DNA of 64,000 bases, taken from the NCBI RefSeq assembly GCF_006439015.1, contig NZ_RCZG01000012.1, positions 1 through 64,000 on the forward strand, written 5' to 3'. The translations under genes and the position numbers were made by a program. The notes beneath the pieces were generated by a model, which saw only the letters and a program-made list of their open reading frames with translations, made no database searches and was not told where the DNA came from. This document shows positions 1 through 10,316 of this stretch, piece after piece. The DNA comes from Mycolicibacterium hodleri (GTDB taxonomy: Bacteria > Actinomycetota > Actinomycetes > Mycobacteriales > Mycobacteriaceae). Within the stretch, counting starts at the first letter, position 1. Each line of letters begins with the position of its first letter.

Positions 1-1233
1 CAACAACGTGCCCGTGCCATGCGCCTCGACGTAATCCACCTCACGCGGCTCCACACCCGCCGCGGCATACGCCGACTTCAACACCGCCATCTGCGCCGCC
101 GGATTCGGCGCCATCAACCCATTGGAACGACCATCCTGATTGACCGCCGACCCCCGAATCACCGCCAACACCCGATCCCCATCGGCAAGAGCATCACCAA
201 GGCGCTTGAGCACCACCACACCGCAACCCTCGCCACGCACGAAACCATCAGCACTGGCATCAAAGGAATGACACTGCCCCGACCGCGACAACGCCTCGAG
301 TTGGTCGAAACTGCGCGTCGCCGCCGGCGACAACAACAAATTCACCCCCGCCGCCAACGCCAGATTCGAATCCCCCGCCCGCAAACTCTGACACGCCAAA
401 TGCATCGCCACCAACGACGACGAACACGCCGTATCCACCGTGATCGACGGACCCCGCAAATCAAAGTAATACGACACCCGATTCGCAATGATGCTCAACG
501 CGCCACCGGTACCGGACCACGAATCCACTTCACTGAGATCCGCGGACGCCAGGTAGCCGTACTCGCCAAGGCACGCCCCCGCGAAGACACCGGTCTGCGT
601 GTGTCGCACCTTGCTCGCGGGGATGCCAGCGTGCTCGAGGGCCTCGTGCGTCACCTCCAGCAGCAACCGCTGCTGCGGATCCATTTTGGCCGCTTCTCGC
701 GGCGAAATCTCGAAGTACTCCGCGTCGAAGGCATCTACGTCACTCAGAAAGGAGCCCCAGCGGGTAGTCCCCGCCAGGGCCGCGGCACCCTCCGGTGAAC
801 CGTCGTCGGACCACGCCCACCGATCCGGCGGAACCTCTCCCACCGCCGACCGGCCCTCGATCAAGAAATCCCAAAACTCATCGGGACCATGAATGTCCCC
901 AGGAAACCGGCAACCCATACCGATCACCGCGATCGGGTCGTTCGCCGACCCGCCGCCACCCGTGGGCACCTCGGTCACCGGTTCGACCTCACCCCCGGTC
1001 AAGAACTTCGCCAACGCATTGATCGTCGGGTACTGCCAGAAGTCCACCGGCGACACCGTCAGACCCAACAACTCCGACAACTCACCCGTCAGTACGACGG
1101 CGTCACTCGATCCCACCGCCAAATCGGTGAGGGGCGCGTTGAAGTCGATTTCATCGGGACTGCAGCCGATGTTGGTGACCAGGTAGTCGACCAACCAATG
1201 ACGGAGAGCAGCTTCGGTGAAATCGCCTGTCAT
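1..1233 (-). CDS. Polyketide synthase, N-terminal part (carrier domain + ketosynthase), runs off the window
   Basis: This is the first 411 codons of a modular type I polyketide synthase whose 3' end lies beyond base 1. Residues about 5-80 form a carrier-protein-like domain (VGSSDAVVLTGELSELLG around the phosphopantetheine Ser). From about residue 95 a beta-ketoacyl synthase begins (DPIAVIGMGCRFPG), with the active-site Cys in DTACSSSLVAMHLAC and the first catalytic His in VEAHGTGT at the window edge. A carrier domain ahead of the KS is the Pks13-like arrangement, in which a fatty-acyl-AMP ligase loads the N-terminal carrier. The ATG at 1233 overlaps the stop of the upstream ligase gene by 4 bp (ATGA), so the two are translationally coupled. 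AT and later domains are outside the window, so the product cannot be named. Confidence 0.9.
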   Translation of the reverse strand, partial: MTGDFTEAALRHWLVDYLVTNIGCSPDEIDFNAPLTDLAVGSSDAVVLTGELSELLGLTVSPVDFWQYPTINALAKFLTGGEVEPVTEVPTGGGGSANDPIAVIGMGCRFPGDIHGPDEFWDFLIEGRSAVGEVPPDRWAWSDDGSPEGAAALAGTTRWGSFLSDVDAFDAEYFEISPREAAKMDPQQRLLLEVTHEALEHAGIPASKVRHTQTGVFAGACLGEYGYLASADLSEVDSWSGTGGALSIIANRVSYYFDLRGPSITVDTACSSSLVAMHLACQSLRAGDSNLALAAGVNLLLSPAATRSFDQLEALSRSGQCHSFDASADGFVRGEGCGVVVLKRLGDALADGDRVLAVIRGSAVNQDGRSNGLMAPNPAAQMAVLKSAYAAAGVEPREVDYVEAHGTGTLL

Positions 1234-3008
1234 ACGGGAACGTCCAGCCGGCTGAATTCATCCAGCCGGTACGCATCCACACAGGCCGCCCGCCGCACCT
1301 TGCCGCTGGTCGTGATCGGTAGTGACCCCGGCGAGACGAGGACCAGATCAGACACCCGCACACTGTGGGACTTCTTGATCGCCGAAGTCACGTCGCGCTT
1401 CACGGTACGCAGTCTATCGAGTGATTCCTCGTCGGAGCCGCCACGCTGCTTGAGTTCCACGATCGCCACGAGCTGTTCGGAGCGATCATCGGGTACCGAG
1501 ATCGCGGCGACGCGACCGCCGGTGATCTCCTGGATCGTCGCCTCGATGTCATCCGGGTAGTGATTGCGACCGTCGACGATCAGCAGATCCTTGATCCGCC
1601 CAATGATGAACAACTCGCCCTCGGACATGACGCCCAGATCCCCGGTCCGCAGCCATGGGCCCTGCGGAGCACCCGACGACGGGCCGACCAGCCTGCCGCC
1701 GAAGGTGCGCTCGCTCTGCTGGGGGTTGCGCCAGTAGGCCGCAGCGACGTTGTCGCCGTGCACCCAGATCTCCCCGACCTTGCCGGCAGGGTTCTCGGTT
1801 GACGTCTCTGGATCGACGATGCGAACCGTCGACGTCCTCGGCGGACCGTAGCTGACGAGTTCCGATCCGCCCTCGGATCCGCAGCGCTTGGCGTATCCGG
1901 CGGACAACTTCTCGTAATCGAATCGCACTGTCGCGGGCGTGTGCCCGATCGGTGCCGACGCCACGTAGAGAGTTGCCTCGGCGAGACCGTACGACGGCCT
2001 GACCGTGGTCGAAGGCAGGTTGAATCGCGCAAACCTATCGTTGAACCGCGCAATGGTCGCGGCGTGGATTCGTTCGCTGCCGCTGATGATCCCGAGCACC
2101 CCGCCGAGATCCATCCCCTCCAGGTCGTCGTCGGAGGTTCGACGCACCGCCAGCTCGAAGGCAAAGTTCGGCGCGGCGGACCACGCATTGGTGCTTGACG
2201 CCAGCATCTGCACCCATCGGGCCGGCTTCTGCAGGAACGAAATCGGACTCATCAGCACCGCCGCGCGCCCAGAAGGCCCTCCCGGTTCGGCTGGGGGCGC
2301 GAGCAGCGGGGCAAACACGCCCTGGATCAGGCCCATGTCGTGGTAGAAGGGCAGCCACGACACCATCGTGGTATCGGCCGGCGGAACCCCGTCGGTGTCC
2401 TCCATGTAGTCGGCGAACACCTGTTCGACGTTCGTGATGATGTTCTTGTGAGAGACCACCACACCGGCAGGTTGGCGAGTGGACCCCGACGTGTACTGCA
2501 GATACGCGGTCTTGGGAACGGAGCCAACCTTGACGACCGACATCAGCGGGGAGCCATAGTCCAACGCGTCGACCTCGATGACAGCGGGCGCCGATCCGCC
2601 TGGTTGCGCGCCTGCATAGGACAGCACCTCGTCGACGACTGCGGAGGTCGTCAGAATTGCCGCCGGCGAGCAGTCCAGCAATGCTCCGGACACGCGCTCG
2701 TCAAGGGCACCGAAGAGGGGAACGGGAAGTGGCACCGCGATGAAACCGGCCTGCATCGCGCCAAAGAAGGCGACGATGTAGTCAAGGTTTTGTGGGGCGA
2801 GGATCGCGGCCCGGTCACCGGTGGAGCCGCATTGCAGAAGCTGACTGGCAACGACCTGGACTCGCTCGTAGACCTGCGACCAAGTGAGACTCTCCGTGAA
2901 GCCGGCGGGGTCGATTTCGTAGTCGATGAACGTGTAGGCCACGTCATCCGGTTGCTCCTGGGCCCGCTTCTGGAGAATCGCGGGGATGGAAGTCCCAATA
3001 ACCGGCAT
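1230..3008 (-). CDS. Fatty-acyl-AMP ligase (FadD/FAAL family)
   Basis: A 592-residue adenylate-forming enzyme. It activates a fatty acid as acyl-AMP and, in FAALs, passes it to a carrier protein rather than to CoA. Visible motifs are the P-loop YTSGSTRQPAGVVVSHKN, SWLPFYHDMGLIQGV, PSYGLAEATLYV and the C-terminal LRTGDLGVMSEGELFIIGR followed by a Lys-containing tail (TTSGKVRR). Length and these motifs match mycobacterial FAALs such as FadD32 rather than FACLs. The start at 3008 is preferred over the in-frame start at 3029 because AAAGG lies about 8 nt upstream. The stop overlaps the PKS start by 4 bp, so this enzyme probably loads the PKS N-terminal carrier domain. The exact paralogue cannot be assigned. 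Confidence 0.9.
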   Translation of the reverse strand: MPVIGTSIPAILQKRAQEQPDDVAYTFIDYEIDPAGFTESLTWSQVYERVQVVASQLLQCGSTGDRAAILAPQNLDYIVAFFGAMQAGFIAVPLPVPLFGALDERVSGALLDCSPAAILTTSAVVDEVLSYAGAQPGGSAPAVIEVDALDYGSPLMSVVKVGSVPKTAYLQYTSGSTRQPAGVVVSHKNIITNVEQVFADYMEDTDGVPPADTTMVSWLPFYHDMGLIQGVFAPLLAPPAEPGGPSGRAAVLMSPISFLQKPARWVQMLASSTNAWSAAPNFAFELAVRRTSDDDLEGMDLGGVLGIISGSERIHAATIARFNDRFARFNLPSTTVRPSYGLAEATLYVASAPIGHTPATVRFDYEKLSAGYAKRCGSEGGSELVSYGPPRTSTVRIVDPETSTENPAGKVGEIWVHGDNVAAAYWRNPQQSERTFGGRLVGPSSGAPQGPWLRTGDLGVMSEGELFIIGRIKDLLIVDGRNHYPDDIEATIQEITGGRVAAISVPDDRSEQLVAIVELKQRGGSDEESLDRLRTVKRDVTSAIKKSHSVRVSDLVLVSPGSLPITTSGKVRRAACVDAYRLDEFSRLDVPV

Positions 3009-3491
3009 TACGACCGCCTTTCGTTGCACTGCTTGCTGGGCTCCGTCGCCCCGGGGAAATCGGCTAGTGACGCCGTTGCCACTGAGCGGTTGCCGACGGC
3101 AAGGCTAACACCGACGTGGCGTTCATGTCGGACATTACCCTACTGACAACTACGCCTAAAATGTTCGCTAGATTCCACCAGTAGCGAACCGAAAGCTATT
3201 AGGCGGGTTCGAGAATGGCGTGTTCTGACCGTAGCCGACAGCTTGTCTGTGCTCGTTGACCTTAACTCACCCGGCCGTCTCAATCGAATTCAGCCAGGCG
3301 GTCCAAGTGCTACCCGACCGGTAATGGGTGAGTTAACTCGAACAGAACCGATATCGGCGCCCGAGCGCGGCTCGTTACAACGGACCGCTAGCCCCAGTCC
3401 GGTGATTCGTCGTCGTGACCGAGACGTCTCCGCAGTGGCGCTGTGCACGGGGAGGTCGCCGACGTCAAGCGTGGCCGCCGACAGGGGCCTG
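3009..3491. other. Intergenic region upstream of the FAAL-PKS operon, with three inverted repeats
   Basis: A 483-bp stretch, less GC-rich than its surroundings, between the FAAL start and the thioesterase stop. No convincing coding sequence is seen; an open frame at 3243-3830 mostly overlaps the thioesterase. It holds a perfect 8-bp inverted repeat GTTCGCTA-N11-TAGCGAAC (3163-3189), an 11-bp inverted repeat TTAACTCACCC / GGGTGAGTTAA (3262-3272 and 3326-3336), and the 10-bp palindrome GAGTTAACTC (3330-3339). These are the best candidates for control sites of the leftward fadD-pks unit. Confidence 0.6.
3163..3189. promoter_or_regulatory. Inverted repeat upstream of fadD-pks, possible operator
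   Basis: GTTCGCTA at 3163-3170 is exactly mirrored by TAGCGAAC at 3182-3189 with an 11-bp spacer. It sits about 155 bp upstream of the ligase start, a usual place for a repressor or activator site. No regulator is visible nearby. Confidence 0.4.
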
Positions 3492-4193
3492 CTAGTGGCT
3501 CGCGGAGAGCTTGTCTTCGATGTCGGTGACCAGGTCCGACAGGTGTTCGTCGAGATAGAAGTGATGACCGGGGAACTCGCGCATGGCGAATTCCGCGGTG
3601 GTGCGTTGCGCCCAGGGCAGTACCTTGTCGGGCGTAGCGACTTCGTCGTCATCGCCCAGGTACGCGTAGATCGGGCACGAGAGTGTCGCGTCAGCCGGGC
3701 ACTCGTATTTCGTGATGGCCTTGAATCCACGCAGGGTGGGCAGGATCCGGTCGCGGAATTCCTCGTTCTCGAGAAATTCCGGATTGATACCAGTCATCTC
3801 ACTCACTGCGTCCAGCAAACCGCGATCTGATTCTGGTATGTGGTCGTATCCGCTTCTGCCTGGCGCAGCACAGGCTGACACGAATAGAGCCGCAACCCTT
3901 TTGCCCGCGGCCTCAAACCGACGGGCTACCTCGAATGCGACCAAGCCACCCATGCTGTGACCAAAGAACGCAATCCCGCCCTCGTGCTCATCCTGCGGCG
4001 AAATCATCTTGGAAACACCGTCGGCGAGGTCGGAGATGCTCGTGAAGGCAGCGAGGTCATGAGCCCCCCTCCTGCCGGGATACTGAACCGCGATGCGTTT
4101 CATGTCGCCCGAGAACGTCCGCGCAAAGGGGATGTAGTACTGCGTCGACCCTCCGGCGTGCGGGAAGATGTAGAGCCTCGACGTGTCCGTCAC
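3492..4193 (-). CDS. Type II (editing) thioesterase, TesA-like
   Basis: A 233-residue alpha/beta hydrolase of the PKS/NRPS-associated type II thioesterase family, which releases or clears acyl groups from carrier domains. Visible: PHAGGS near the N terminus, the nucleophile elbow GHSMGG with Ser80, an acidic stretch at 181-183 (GDDDEVATP) for the Asp, and the C-terminal PGHHFYL giving the His at 210/211. Length is typical. It lies on the same strand as, and upstream of, the FAAL-PKS pair, supporting a shared pathway, although the 480-bp gap suggests a separate promoter. Translation starts at a GTG at 4193. Confidence 0.88.
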   Translation of the reverse strand: MTDTSRLYIFPHAGGSTQYYIPFARTFSGDMKRIAVQYPGRRGAHDLAAFTSISDLADGVSKMISPQDEHEGGIAFFGHSMGGLVAFEVARRFEAAGKRVAALFVSACAAPGRSGYDHIPESDRGLLDAVSEMTGINPEFLENEEFRDRILPTLRGFKAITKYECPADATLSCPIYAYLGDDDEVATPDKVLPWAQRTTAEFAMREFPGHHFYLDEHLSDLVTDIEDKLSASH

Positions 4194-4746
4194 GCCGCCA
4201 CCCTACCGTCCACCCATCATGGCGACCGCACCCCTTCGTCATCGCGCGGGAGCGGGTTCGTGGACAGCGGGGCCATCGTCCGGGCGTGGCGCCCGCGTTC
4301 GCTCAGATACCAAAACATCAGGTCGCGGAGGTCGTTCGCCGACCGCAGTCGGCGGGTCGGAGAAGCCGCGGGGTGTCATCCGTACGCTACCCAGCCCATC
4401 TCGAACGCCGTACTTAAGACTCCTGGACTTCGCCAGACCCAGACGAGACCGACCTGCGTTGAGTCCGCTGCCCAGTGCACTCGAAAATTGCTGGCGGATG
4501 TTGCGACGACTGCAAGAACGGTGAGCAGCGGCAAACCCCGTTATCCCTACGGCGAGCGGCGACTTTCGTGGTATCGCCCGCTCGAGGCACACCGCGCCCC
4601 TCGACCGCCGCTCGCGTGCAGCGCGATATCGTGGAACGTCGATGTGGAGAGCTCCTGAGCGGCTCCCGACCGCTCATCATCAGCAGACGTACTCGCGGTT
4701 TCGCTGTACCATTTGCTGACGGTCATCCAGCTCGAAGGTATACCTC
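4194..4746. other. Intergenic region without a recognised feature
   Basis: About 550 bp between the divergent thioesterase and membrane-protein genes. Short frames on both strands show no recognisable domain and no good ribosome binding site, so I read it as non-coding. It must carry the promoters of both flanking genes, but I could not pick convincing boxes. Confidence 0.5.
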
Positions 4747-5478
4747 ATGGGTCTAGCAATTCTCATCGCGATCACAACAGTGTGTATCGGATGGAGTCTA
4801 TGGATTCGTCGAGTCACGTGGTCGTGTCGGTGGGAGGTTGCCGCCACCCTCAACATCGCCCTCCAAGGCGCAACGGTGCTTCTCATGTCCCCACTTGCGT
4901 CCGCCACCCTCGGGCACTGGTTACACGCTCTGACGGGGATGTGGAATCTCGAGGATTACCTGGGCCATGACCTCTACGTAGTGGCGGCATCGGCGATCGT
5001 GTACAACGCCCTCGGACGTCTTCAGGACGACCGGGCCATGCGGCTGTCGTTCAAGCAGTATGTCGAGCGTCCCGCGACGCTGTGCATTCCGCTACTGCTG
5101 GCGGCCTTCAGCCTAGGCAACGGCGCCAAGGTATACGGCTCCGACTTCTTCGAGGTTCCGACCGACTTCTGGCTCACCGTCTACTGGGTGCTGCTCTGCG
5201 GCATGCTGATCTATCTCCTCGGCTTTGGCTCACGTGCCCTGTTGATCCTTCGCAAGGACCCGCGGTCTCGATCGATCGCCAACGTCTACCTCATCGCCTC
5301 GTTCAGCGGCATCGCGGCGTGCGTCGTGCGGATGACCACTGCACTGGTGCCTGCACTTCAGCCAGCCGAGAACGGGACGCTGGTGTGGATCTTCGCCTGC
5401 TCGTGCGGCGCGGGGTTCGCGCTCGCCTCCGCTCATTCGTGGCGCATCAGGACCAAGTGGTTCACCTCGGCTAGCTAG
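4747..5478 (+). CDS. Multi-pass membrane protein of unknown function
   Basis: A 243-residue hydrophobic protein with about seven predicted membrane spans: one at the N terminus (MGLAILIAITTVCIGW), then segments near residues 30-55, 75-90, 112-125, 140-163, 178-203 and 210-230. I recognise no catalytic motif. The layout resembles small actinobacterial 7-TM proteins of unknown role. The start follows AAGG about 9-12 nt upstream. It stands alone between two leftward genes and ends about 37 bp from the 3' end of lipL, converging on it. Function is not assignable from sequence. Confidence 0.7.
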   Translation: MGLAILIAITTVCIGWSLWIRRVTWSCRWEVAATLNIALQGATVLLMSPLASATLGHWLHALTGMWNLEDYLGHDLYVVAASAIVYNALGRLQDDRAMRLSFKQYVERPATLCIPLLLAAFSLGNGAKVYGSDFFEVPTDFWLTVYWVLLCGMLIYLLGFGSRALLILRKDPRSRSIANVYLIASFSGIAACVVRMTTALVPALQPAENGTLVWIFACSCGAGFALASAHSWRIRTKWFTSAS

Positions 5479-5515
5479 GCGTGCCCGTCGGCGGCAGCGC
5501 CATCCAGCACCAGCC

Positions 5516-6808
5516 TTAGACGGCCGCGGAGAGCCCCGAGAAGGGTGCGCCGAACTTGGTGACGGCACCGAACCCGTGCTTCCGGGCCTGCGCGACACCC
5601 CTGCGGATTAATGCGGCGACCGCGACGAACCCGGCTTGGTCGCTCACCACGAACGGGGTGAGGAGCCGATTGTGCACGAAGCCGAAGGCCAGACCACTGT
5701 CGGGATCGGCCCAGCCCAAGGAACCGCCGAGGCCCACGTGCCCAAAACCCGGGAGAACGCCGGGCAGCGGCAGCCCGTGGTAGCCGAGGTGGAACGACAA
5801 CGGCATGAACAGGCCACCGTCGGGATGCAGGCTTGGCCTACCGCTGAGTTTCGCCACGAGTTCACCTGACAGGAACTGGGTGCCATCGATCCGCCCTCCA
5901 TTGGCGATGGCCCCGTACATACGAGCGAGCGCTCTGGCGGAGGCGACGCCGTTGGCCGACGGAAGCTCGGAGTCGAGCAGCGACATATCCCCTTGCACAG
6001 TCGACTTCATGCCCGGGAAGTACATCGACCCGAAACCCCCAGAGAAGGGCAACGCGGCAAGGCGTGGTGCGACGAGATTGAAGATCGGATTCTGAATCCT
6101 GCTCTGTGGTCCGATGATGCGTGCCGGCTGGGTCGGTGCGTCGACGGGCGGCCTGCCGAGATGGATGCCGTCGGTGTCGAGCGGCTCGGCGAGCTCGGAG
6201 CGGAAGAGCTCTCGCATGCCGCGGCCAGTGATCGCGCGTGCCAGACCCGACATCAGCCAGCCGTAGGTGAGTGCGTGGTAGGACGGCCTGCCCTTCAGCC
6301 AGCCCATCGGAGCCGCGGCCATGCGCTCCTCCATGAGCAGATGATCCACGAGATCGGCACTGCTCGCCCCGTTGAGCTGGGACAACCCAGCGCGATGGCG
6401 CATGAGCTCGCGCACCGTGACATCTGCTTTGCCGTTGCAGGCGAACTCGGGCCAGTAGTCGGCGACCGGGGCGTCGTAGTCGAGCAATCCTCGATCAGCG
6501 AGCCGATGGATGACGGTGGAGGCCATCCCCTTCGTTGCCGAGAACACCATTGCGCCCGTGTCGGCATTCCACGGCCTGGTGCCTCTTCGGTCCGCCCAGC
6601 CGGTCCAGATGTCGACGACCGGCTGGCCGTCGAGGTAGACGGCGAGGGCGCCGCCGCCGAAGCGGCGTCCCGGGAACAACCGGGAGAAGGCTCCGACCAG
6701 ACAGCCGAAATTGGGGTCCGCCGCACCGTGGACATCGCGCGGTAGGGCCGGATCGTCGGCCCCGTAAGAGAGCGCCGCGCTGCGCTCCCCGCGTGTGGCA
6801 TGGGTCAC
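5516..6808 (-). CDS. lipL: Beta-lactamase-family serine esterase, LipL-like
   Basis: A 430-residue serine hydrolase of the class C beta-lactamase/esterase fold. The SxxK nucleophile is S90-A-T-K93 (VFSATKGM), with a downstream Tyr region (YHALTYGWLMSGLARAITG) and a GFGHVGLGGSLGWADP segment replacing the KTG-type box. Its size and position right after meaB match M. tuberculosis LipL (Rv1497), described as an esterase/lipase with weak beta-lactamase activity. It is the last gene of the leftward mutA-mutB-meaB-lipL run, 120 bp past the meaB stop. There is no obvious signal peptide. The link to propionate metabolism is positional only. Confidence 0.9.
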   Translation of the reverse strand: MTHATRGERSAALSYGADDPALPRDVHGAADPNFGCLVGAFSRLFPGRRFGGGALAVYLDGQPVVDIWTGWADRRGTRPWNADTGAMVFSATKGMASTVIHRLADRGLLDYDAPVADYWPEFACNGKADVTVRELMRHRAGLSQLNGASSADLVDHLLMEERMAAAPMGWLKGRPSYHALTYGWLMSGLARAITGRGMRELFRSELAEPLDTDGIHLGRPPVDAPTQPARIIGPQSRIQNPIFNLVAPRLAALPFSGGFGSMYFPGMKSTVQGDMSLLDSELPSANGVASARALARMYGAIANGGRIDGTQFLSGELVAKLSGRPSLHPDGGLFMPLSFHLGYHGLPLPGVLPGFGHVGLGGSLGWADPDSGLAFGFVHNRLLTPFVVSDQAGFVAVAALIRRGVAQARKHGFGAVTKFGAPFSGLSAAV

Positions 6809-6928
6809 AATCAGCTCAATTTACCTGCAACCCCGGCAAACTTCTCCCGCGGTTACCGTTCCGTTAGCGAATTGCCCGGCTCCGCTTCATCTACTACGGC
6901 GAGCCCGGCGGCCACGGTCACCGACCAA

Positions 6929-8020
6929 CTACGACCGGGGCGGCTGGTGAACCATGTCGAGTATCTCTTGAGCAGCAAGCGCGGGGGTGAGCTGGCCCTC
7001 GCGGACTCGGCGTTCGAGATCCCGGCGATTGGCCCGGACCGCGGCATTGGACGTCACCCGGTCCAGCACTGCATCGCGCACCATCGACCACATCCACTCG
7101 ACCTGCTGTTTACTGCGCCGCGCGTCGAACTCGCCCGCCGCGGTGAGCACCCGCCGATGTTCGAGGACGGTGGCCCACATCTCGGACAACCCGCTGCCTT
7201 CCAGGGCGCTCATCGTGAGGACCGGTGGCCGCCAAAGGGTTTCGCGCGGGTAGAGCAGTCGAATGGCTCCGCTCAACTCACGTGCCGCAGCCTTGGCCTC
7301 GGTAGCATGCACACCGTCGGCCTTGTTCACCACGACCACGTCGGCAAGCTCAAGGACGCCCTTCTTGATGCCTTGAAGCTGATCACCGGTCCGCGCCAGC
7401 GTGAGGAAGACGAACGTGTCGACCATGTTGGCGACCGTCACCTCGGACTGTCCGACGCCGACTGTCTCCACTAATACGACGTCGTAACCCGCGGCCTCCA
7501 GCAGGACGATCGTCTCCCTGGTTGCCTTGGCGACACCTCCGAGGGTCCCCGACGTCGGGGAGGGCCGGACGTACGCGTCCGGGTGAACGGCCAGCCGGGC
7601 CATCCGGGTCTTGTCACCGAGGATCGACCCCCCGGTCCTCGTCGACGACGGGTCGACTGCCAGCACCGCCACGCGGTGGCCTCGCTCGATGAGGTACATG
7701 CCGAGTGCCTCGATGGTCGTCGACTTCCCCACCCCGGGGACACCGGTGATGCCGACGTGGAGCGCGCTACCCGCGTTGGGCATGAGCTCCATCAGCAGTC
7801 GCTGGGCGTTCTCCCGGTGGTCGGCCCTGGTCGACTCGACCAGGGTGATCGCCCGTGGCAGCGCGGAACGGTCCCCGTTGCGGATGCCCCGTACCAGCTC
7901 CGAAGCAATGTCCCGGGTCGCTTCGCTCCTGCCCTCCGAAGCAATGTCCCGGGTCGCTTCGCTCCTGCCCTCCGAAGCAATGTCCCGGGTCGCTTCGCTC
8001 CTGCCCTCCGAGGGGTTCAT
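6929..8020 (-). CDS. meaB: Methylmalonyl-CoA mutase-associated G-protein chaperone MeaB, with a repeat-encoded N-terminal extension
   Basis: A SIMIBI-class GTPase that protects and reloads adenosylcobalamin-dependent methylmalonyl-CoA mutase. The Walker A loop is in GITGVPGVGKSTT, followed by AVDPSSTRTGGSILGDKTRM, the switch segment ETVGVGQSE and the base-recognition VVNKADG. The ATG at 8020 abuts the mutB stop. The first roughly 40 residues are unusual: MNP followed by three copies of the 12-residue unit SEGRSEATRDIA, encoded by a 36-bp tandem DNA repeat. Family homology begins only near SELVRGIRNGDRSALPRAI, so a later start at GTG or another codon cannot be excluded. Length is 363 residues with the extension. 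Confidence 0.92.
   Translation of the reverse strand: MNPSEGRSEATRDIASEGRSEATRDIASEGRSEATRDIASELVRGIRNGDRSALPRAITLVESTRADHRENAQRLLMELMPNAGSALHVGITGVPGVGKSTTIEALGMYLIERGHRVAVLAVDPSSTRTGGSILGDKTRMARLAVHPDAYVRPSPTSGTLGGVAKATRETIVLLEAAGYDVVLVETVGVGQSEVTVANMVDTFVFLTLARTGDQLQGIKKGVLELADVVVVNKADGVHATEAKAAARELSGAIRLLYPRETLWRPPVLTMSALEGSGLSEMWATVLEHRRVLTAAGEFDARRSKQQVEWMWSMVRDAVLDRVTSNAAVRANRRDLERRVREGQLTPALAAQEILDMVHQPPRS
7899..8006. repeat. Three tandem 36-bp repeats inside the 5' end of meaB
   Basis: Units at 7899-7934, 7935-7970 and 7971-8006 are identical. Each contains the core GGTCGCTTCGCTCCTGCCC. The unit is a multiple of three, so the meaB frame stays open and gains three 12-residue repeats. 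The same core makes up the array at 24946-25085, indicating a dispersed repeat family. Confidence 0.92.
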
Positions 8021-10315
<2,295 letters not shown>

Positions 10316-10316
10316 C

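Noticed and set aside
19..1560. Several rightward open frames across the PKS and FAAL ends
   Set aside because: They are antisense to a clear PKS/FAAL reading and show Arg/His/Pro-rich low-complexity translations with no domain.
2340..3146. 268-residue rightward frame opposite the FAAL gene
   Set aside because: Antisense to the conserved ligase motifs; no family resemblance or ribosome binding site.
3243..3830. 195-residue rightward frame
   Set aside because: Most of it is antisense to the thioesterase catalytic core; the remainder is the AT-richer intergenic region.
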